Origin: Nitrospiraceae bacterium
GTDB lineage: Bacteria > Nitrospirota > Nitrospiria > Nitrospirales > Nitrospiraceae
Direction of reading: 5' to 3'
Assembly: GCA_919902505.1 (NCBI GenBank)
Contig: CAKKRE010000023.1
Span: 51,013 to 115,012 of the forward strand
Length of the DNA: 64,000 bases
Below, one piece after another: positions 60,352-64,000 of the stretch (position 1 is the stretch's first letter; every line of letters starts with the position of its first letter). A model generated the notes under the pieces. The model did not search any database. It saw nothing but the letters and a program-made list of their open reading frames with translations, and was not told the DNA's origin. Made by a program: the position numbers and the translations under genes.

Positions 60352-61599
60352 ATGGCCGAAGCCCATCGGTGGCTGCTCACACGCGACTTCAGTCTGATGT
60401 GGTGGAGCCAGGTACTGTCCCAGGTTGCTGAAGGCATCAGCAAGCTGGCCTTGCTCTGGTTCGTCTATGCGGTGACCGGCTCGCCGCTCAAGACGACCGT
60501 CATCGGGCTTCTACAGACGCTCCCGCCGATTCTCTTCGGGCCGTTCATCGGTGTGATCGTCGATCGCTTCCCCAAGAAAACGATCCTCATAGGAAGCGAT
60601 GTCGCAAGAGGCGTCTTGATCGGGCTCATTCCCTGCCTGGTCTCGGTGGAGAATTTCACAGTCGGGTCGCTCTACCTCCTTACTTTTCTGTATGGCGTCG
60701 CCACGGCTGTATTTGTGCCCACGCTGTCATCGGCCGTGCCCTTCATGGTCGCTCGCCCGCAGTTTACGGCGGCGAATGCGCTCCTCCAGAGCACGACCAG
60801 TCTCGGTATCATCATCGGGCCGGCGGTCAGCGGACTTGGAATTGCGTTCGCCGGTTCTCAGGACGTGCTCTGCCTGAACGCCATGACCTATTTCGCGTCA
60901 GCCGCATGCCTGCTACCGATCCGGCTGCGAGTGACAGAGGCTACAACGGCTGACGGAGATGGCTGGAGACCATTTATCCGGCACCTGCTCGAAGGCATCC
61001 GCTATGCGTTTCTGACCCACCGCACCGTACTGATTCTGATTGTCCTCGCGTCGGTCTATACGTTCGGCAGCGGCGCGTTCACGACTTTGTTCCCTGTCTT
61101 TGGCCGCCATCTGCTCGGGCTCGGACCGGTGGAGGTCGGGTATCTCTGGTCCTGGCTTGGGGTGGGGTTGTTGCTCTCTTCGGTCGGGTTGATCCGCATG
61201 AGCGAGTGGGACCTTTCGCGGCGGCTCTCGGTGATCACCCTCTCTTGCGCCCTTGCAGGATTGGCCTTGTGGGGCCTGACGTGGACGGATGATTTGCGCC
61301 TGGCGGCCGTACTCGTGGGCTGCATCGGCATCGGCTTCGGGGCATGGACCCCCATTGCCTGGGGTATTATTCAGGAAGTGGCTCCGGCTGGAATGGTCGG
61401 CCGCGTGATGGCGGTCTACACGGCGATTGCCACTGCGACATCCATGCTTGGTATGAGTGTCTTCGGCTGGGTGGCGGAGTCGTTCGGCTCTGTCGCCAGC
61501 ATCATCGGAATCGGCGGAGTGATGTGTGTGTTGGCAGCGGGCAGTGCCTGGTTTGGGAAGAAGATTGGTGTTGCCGGAATCGACAAGGCAGCTGGGTGA
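60352..61599 (+). CDS. MFS transporter, paralogue of the interrupted gene
   Basis: A 415-residue major facilitator exporter with twelve helices, close in sequence to the preceding interrupted gene: RDFSLMWWSQVLSQVAEGIS, VTGSPLKTTVIGLLQTLPPI, DRFPKKTILIGSDVARGV and later VGRVMAVYTAIATATSMLGM. It belongs to the EntS-like MFS_3 group. ATG 60352 gives an N terminus like the paralogue; an in-frame GTG at 60283 has a better ribosome-binding site and is a real alternative. Tandem duplication followed by damage to one copy is the likely history. Confidence 0.88.
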   Translation: MAEAHRWLLTRDFSLMWWSQVLSQVAEGISKLALLWFVYAVTGSPLKTTVIGLLQTLPPILFGPFIGVIVDRFPKKTILIGSDVARGVLIGLIPCLVSVENFTVGSLYLLTFLYGVATAVFVPTLSSAVPFMVARPQFTAANALLQSTTSLGIIIGPAVSGLGIAFAGSQDVLCLNAMTYFASAACLLPIRLRVTEATTADGDGWRPFIRHLLEGIRYAFLTHRTVLILIVLASVYTFGSGAFTTLFPVFGRHLLGLGPVEVGYLWSWLGVGLLLSSVGLIRMSEWDLSRRLSVITLSCALAGLALWGLTWTDDLRLAAVLVGCIGIGFGAWTPIAWGIIQEVAPAGMVGRVMAVYTAIATATSMLGMSVFGWVAESFGSVASIIGIGGVMCVLAAGSAWFGKKIGVAGIDKAAG

Positions 61600-61649
61600 C
61601 GTGCAAGTGCCGGCTTGTCTCACACACGAAAAAAAGCGACAATGCGCCG

Positions 61650-62189
61650 ATGCCACGGGTACTAGGTCGATCCAGTCGCGCTCCTCGATGCATTGTGATT
61701 GCCGGGCCGAACGGCGCCGGGAAAACCACATTCGCTCGAGAGTTTCTTCCACGTGAGGGCGGAGTCATCCATTTCGTGAATGCCGATCTCATTGCGAGCG
61801 GGTTGTCGCCACTCAAGCCGGAATTGGCGGCCAGGCAGGGAGGGCGCCTATTGCTGATGGAGTTGAATCGATTGGCTGATGCTCGGGTAAACTTTGCTTT
61901 TGAGACGACTTTGAGCGGGCGGACCTACCTCAAGCTCCTAAAACAGTGGAAGGCGGATGGATACCAGATTGAAATCGTCTTCCTCTCCTTGCCTTCCGTC
62001 GCCCTGGCCCTCCAGAGGATTGCCGTGCGGGTGCGTCAGGGAGGGCATGATGTACCACGGGCCGATGTCGTGCGTCGATTTCGTCGGAGCTCGAAGAACT
62101 TTCAGATGCTATACCAGGATCTGGCAGACAAGTGGTCGGTCTATGATAATTCCGGAGCGGTGCCGAGGTTGGTGGAGGGGAAATCATGA
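61650..62189 (+). CDS. Zeta-toxin-like P-loop kinase
   Basis: A 179-residue kinase with the Walker A motif IVIAGPNGAGKTTFAREFLP (Lys 25), NADLIASGLSPLKPELAARQ, FETTLSGRTYLKLLKQWK and VVRRFRRSSKNFQMLY. Zeta toxins phosphorylate UDP-sugars and block cell-wall synthesis; this short version is a common chromosomal type whose real substrate is not settled. The start at ATG 61650 precedes the P-loop by 18 residues. Its stop overlaps a 52-residue partner (ATGA). No epsilon antitoxin was seen. Confidence 0.85.
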   Translation: MPRVLGRSSRAPRCIVIAGPNGAGKTTFAREFLPREGGVIHFVNADLIASGLSPLKPELAARQGGRLLLMELNRLADARVNFAFETTLSGRTYLKLLKQWKADGYQIEIVFLSLPSVALALQRIAVRVRQGGHDVPRADVVRRFRRSSKNFQMLYQDLADKWSVYDNSGAVPRLVEGKS

Positions 62190-62344
62190 AAACGGCGGGA
62201 GGGAGAGCCAGCGCGGGCGATTTTTCGAAGCAGGTCGGAGCCGCGCTGCGCCGGGCGGCCAAGGTTGCCCGGAAGACTGCTCGCATGTACGGCACACCAA
62301 TTTATGTGTGGGAGAACGGCAAGGTCGTGGCGAAGAAACCGTGA
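62186..62344 (+). CDS. Small basic partner of the zeta-like toxin (52 aa)
   Basis: Reads MKTAGGRASAGDFSKQVGAA, then LRRAAKVARKTARMYGTPIY and VWENGKVVAKKP. It overlaps the zeta-like gene stop by 4 nt and must be coupled. The YGTPIYVWENGKVV end recalls short proteins found with zeta-type kinases. Antitoxin activity is inferred from position. Confidence 0.65.
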   Translation: MKTAGGRASAGDFSKQVGAALRRAAKVARKTARMYGTPIYVWENGKVVAKKP

Positions 62345-62514
62345 TGCCCGTGTCGGGCGAGATGCCAAGACCAACCCGCTAACCAATGGCCTCTCTCAGC
62401 TAACATTGCATTTTCCGCTTCGAGGCAGCCGGCAGGGGCCCCTTGCTCCCTCGTCAACAGGTCCAAACGTCGATCGACTCAGCCACTGCATCATACGCTT
62501 AAGAGTTGTCGGAT

Positions 62515-62706
62515 TTATCGCCCGGTGAGGCATTCCTCTGCCATCTCGGACTCAACCACCACCGCCATCCCCCGCTTCTCCATGGCCTCCATGATTCCGG
62601 CGTAGACGGTCGCCGCAGCGGCAGACCAAGCCGGGTTGAAAGGCTCGCCTCTGAATGCGGCTTCGGCCGCCTTCGTTTCGTCGTAGGTGAGGGTGCGTTC
62701 TCGCAT
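62515..62706 (-). CDS. Small hypothetical protein (63 aa)
   Basis: From ATG 62706 (AAGGAGG 6 nt upstream): MRERTLTYDETKAAEAAFRG, then EPFNPAWSAAAATVYAGIME and a tail with KRGMAVVVESEMAEECLTGR. It is soluble and helical, with no recognised family. It is convergent with the zeta-like pair. The upstream in-frame ATG at 62736 is disfavoured by the ribosome-binding site. Confidence 0.6.
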   Translation of the reverse strand: MRERTLTYDETKAAEAAFRGEPFNPAWSAAAATVYAGIMEAMEKRGMAVVVESEMAEECLTGR

Positions 62707-63435
62707 GATGTCCTCCTTGGGTGAGTCGATTTTCAATGCTCGCTAGTCGGATAAATGAGCAAACTTAGTGCCAGGTCAGGTCTTCAGCCCTCTGTGTCAC
62801 GAAGGTTTCTTCGGCGGAATGTTCAACTGAGAATTCAGGACTCATGATTCATCCTACCATGAACATATTTTCATACAGTTAGCGCGGGGATGTGGCTCGC
62901 CATGACCCTAGGAACGGCAGGTTTCTACCCTGGTGGTTTACTCGGGCAGCCGGCGGGAATTGACCCTGCTGAGTGGTTCGCATGACGAAAATTACAGGGA
63001 TATGACAGTTCGGACCCGAGTGAGACTGGCAAATCGAGAGGGGGCGTATCTGTTTGGATGCGGTGGGAGTGAGTGAACGGGACGCGATTGTGTCGCTCCG
63101 GTCGAGTAACCGTTGTTGCTGGCGGGGTATCGCGTGTGACTTTGGGGGTGCAGCCTCACGGTTGGACAACATGTTTCAATTTCTTCCTTCCTAGTACGTA
63201 GTGATGCTTGCCTCTAGTAGAGGTACTAGGGCGGATTCGTTTCCCAATATCTCACGGCGAAATGGTTGCATTTTGTTCTAGATAGGGCCATTTGGACGTA
63301 TTGCGCATACGTAGTAGTTCGTCTACAACCAGCCGCCTGAGATGAGGGGGATTCGTTTTGATGCCTTGCCCAAAATGGTTAGACGGAGCTGCCCATCGGA
63401 ACGCTGAGACAAATACTTCCAGAGGGATCAACCCA
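62707..63435. other. 729-bp stretch without a supported gene
   Basis: No ORF here has a start, ribosome-binding site and protein character together. The right half carries two palindromes (63191-63229 and 63296-63312) upstream of the last lipoprotein gene. A minus-strand frame at 62879-63172 looks like noise. Confidence 0.5.
63191..63312 (+). promoter_or_regulatory. Two palindromic sites upstream of the lipoprotein gene
   Basis: The first site is nested: outer arms CTAGTAC (63191-63197) and GTACTAG (63223-63229) enclose CCTCTA-G-TAGAGG (63211-63223). The second is ACGTAT-TGCGC-ATACGT (63296-63312). They lie 245 to 124 bp before the next ATG and look like operators for a dimeric regulator, which is not identified. 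Confidence 0.4.
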
Positions 63436-63987
63436 ATGAAACACCGACTATGCCCCATTCCACTGATCGGCCTGGCAGTTATGGCCATATCCGGCTGCGC
63501 GAGTTGGGGCGATGTGCCTGCGGCTCTCCGCGTGGACTCCGGTCTAGAACCGCAGCACATCGATGACCAAGTCCGGTTCCGTACCACGTACTACTTTCGT
63601 GTGTTGAGTGGATGCCGGATCGACACAACCCCAGAGGATGAGCGTTCAGCGGATTCGTCGCCATTTATGAAGCGCGTCCGAGGCGAGTTCAAACCACTCA
63701 GGGACTCCCTTTATCGTTTTCGTATGACCGGTCAGGCCGCGGCCTTGTATAGCCAGGTGCACTTCGAGTCCGGCGTACTCAAGAAAAGTCAGATCGACTC
63801 CTTCGGCAGCGCGATCCGCTACAACGAACAGAGCAATTCATTTGTCCCTGTCTCTGCCGATGATCTGCAAGCAGACGCCAAACGCCAGATTGCACGAGGA
63901 GAGGTCCGGGACTTGCGGGCGCTTTATCAAGAAATTAAGGACGATAAGGAGCCTGTTGCTCAAACCTATGATCGAACCCGCTGGTAA
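63436..63987 (+). CDS. Hypothetical lipoprotein
   Basis: A 183-residue lipoprotein from ATG 63436: MKHRLCPIPLIGLAVMAISGC gives a signal peptide with lipobox ISGC. The mature part contains SGLEPQHIDDQVRFRTTYYF, a cysteine in VLSGCRIDTTPEDER, and helical segments such as ALYSQVHFESGVLKKSQIDS. No family was recognised. It ends 13 bp before the right edge, and an upstream in-frame start lacks a signal peptide. Confidence 0.72.
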   Translation: MKHRLCPIPLIGLAVMAISGCASWGDVPAALRVDSGLEPQHIDDQVRFRTTYYFRVLSGCRIDTTPEDERSADSSPFMKRVRGEFKPLRDSLYRFRMTGQAAALYSQVHFESGVLKKSQIDSFGSAIRYNEQSNSFVPVSADDLQADAKRQIARGEVRDLRALYQEIKDDKEPVAQTYDRTRW

Positions 63988-64000
63988 GCAGAAATGGATT

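Noticed and set aside
62879..63172. 97-residue minus-strand ORF in the right-hand gap
   Set aside because: No start signal, no domain and an irregular composition.

Overview
The window is 64 kb of a GC-rich bacterial chromosome. Gene content and the style of its repeats point to a Nitrospira-like member of the Nitrospirota: pyruvate phosphate dikinase and acetyl-CoA synthetase, many short lipoproteins, and the same fold-back element dispersed between genes. The genus is inferred from memory of such genomes; no search was run. No rRNA, tRNA, CRISPR array or replication origin was seen.

Layout. 1-3.4 kb (minus): an Rrf2 regulator followed by a sulfate/thiosulfate ABC transporter (sbp-cysT-cysW, cysW running off the left edge), with a 123-bp fold-back repeat inside the operon. 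3.6-15.5 kb (plus): glyQ-glyS, a membrane protein, ppdK with an unusual lysine-rich tail, ribD, a secreted esterase, an unknown exported protein, an MFS carrier, a 35-residue membrane peptide and ribE. 15.5-19.7 kb: an accessory island with vapBC, a MITE-like element, an orphan higA, an integron attC site, a gene coding for a TIR-domain protein that sits like an integron cassette, and a Phd/PIN toxin-antitoxin pair. 19.8-30.9 kb: an IPT/TIG protein, acs, a caspase-like/TPR protein whose catalytic Cys is replaced, an LpoB/LPP20/COG3014 lipoprotein cluster, a PIN-domain pair and a HEAT-repeat protein. 31-38.5 kb: proC, small unknown proteins, a GT81-like glycosyltransferase, a coiled-coil membrane protein overlapping a sigma-region-4-like protein, and a pyruvate/indolepyruvate decarboxylase-type enzyme. 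38.7-51.2 kb: rlmI-type methyltransferase, OPT transporter, XRE regulator, SpoU methyltransferase, radA, lipoprotein, tsaB, rimI, DUF465 protein, tatC, an Asp-box propeller, ppiB and a lipoprotein. 51.3-57.7 kb (minus): a translationally coupled response regulator, RND pump, adaptor and TolC operon. 57.9-64 kb: a CZB protein, three copies of a second fold-back repeat, two tandem MFS paralogues (the first cut by an in-frame TGA at a position where the second has Cys), a zeta-toxin-like kinase with a small partner, and a lipoprotein.

The most notable items are the integron-like TIR cassette, the TGA-interrupted MFS gene with a perfect hairpin just downstream, and several fold-back repeat families whose cores are conserved while their outer arms differ between copies but stay self-complementary.
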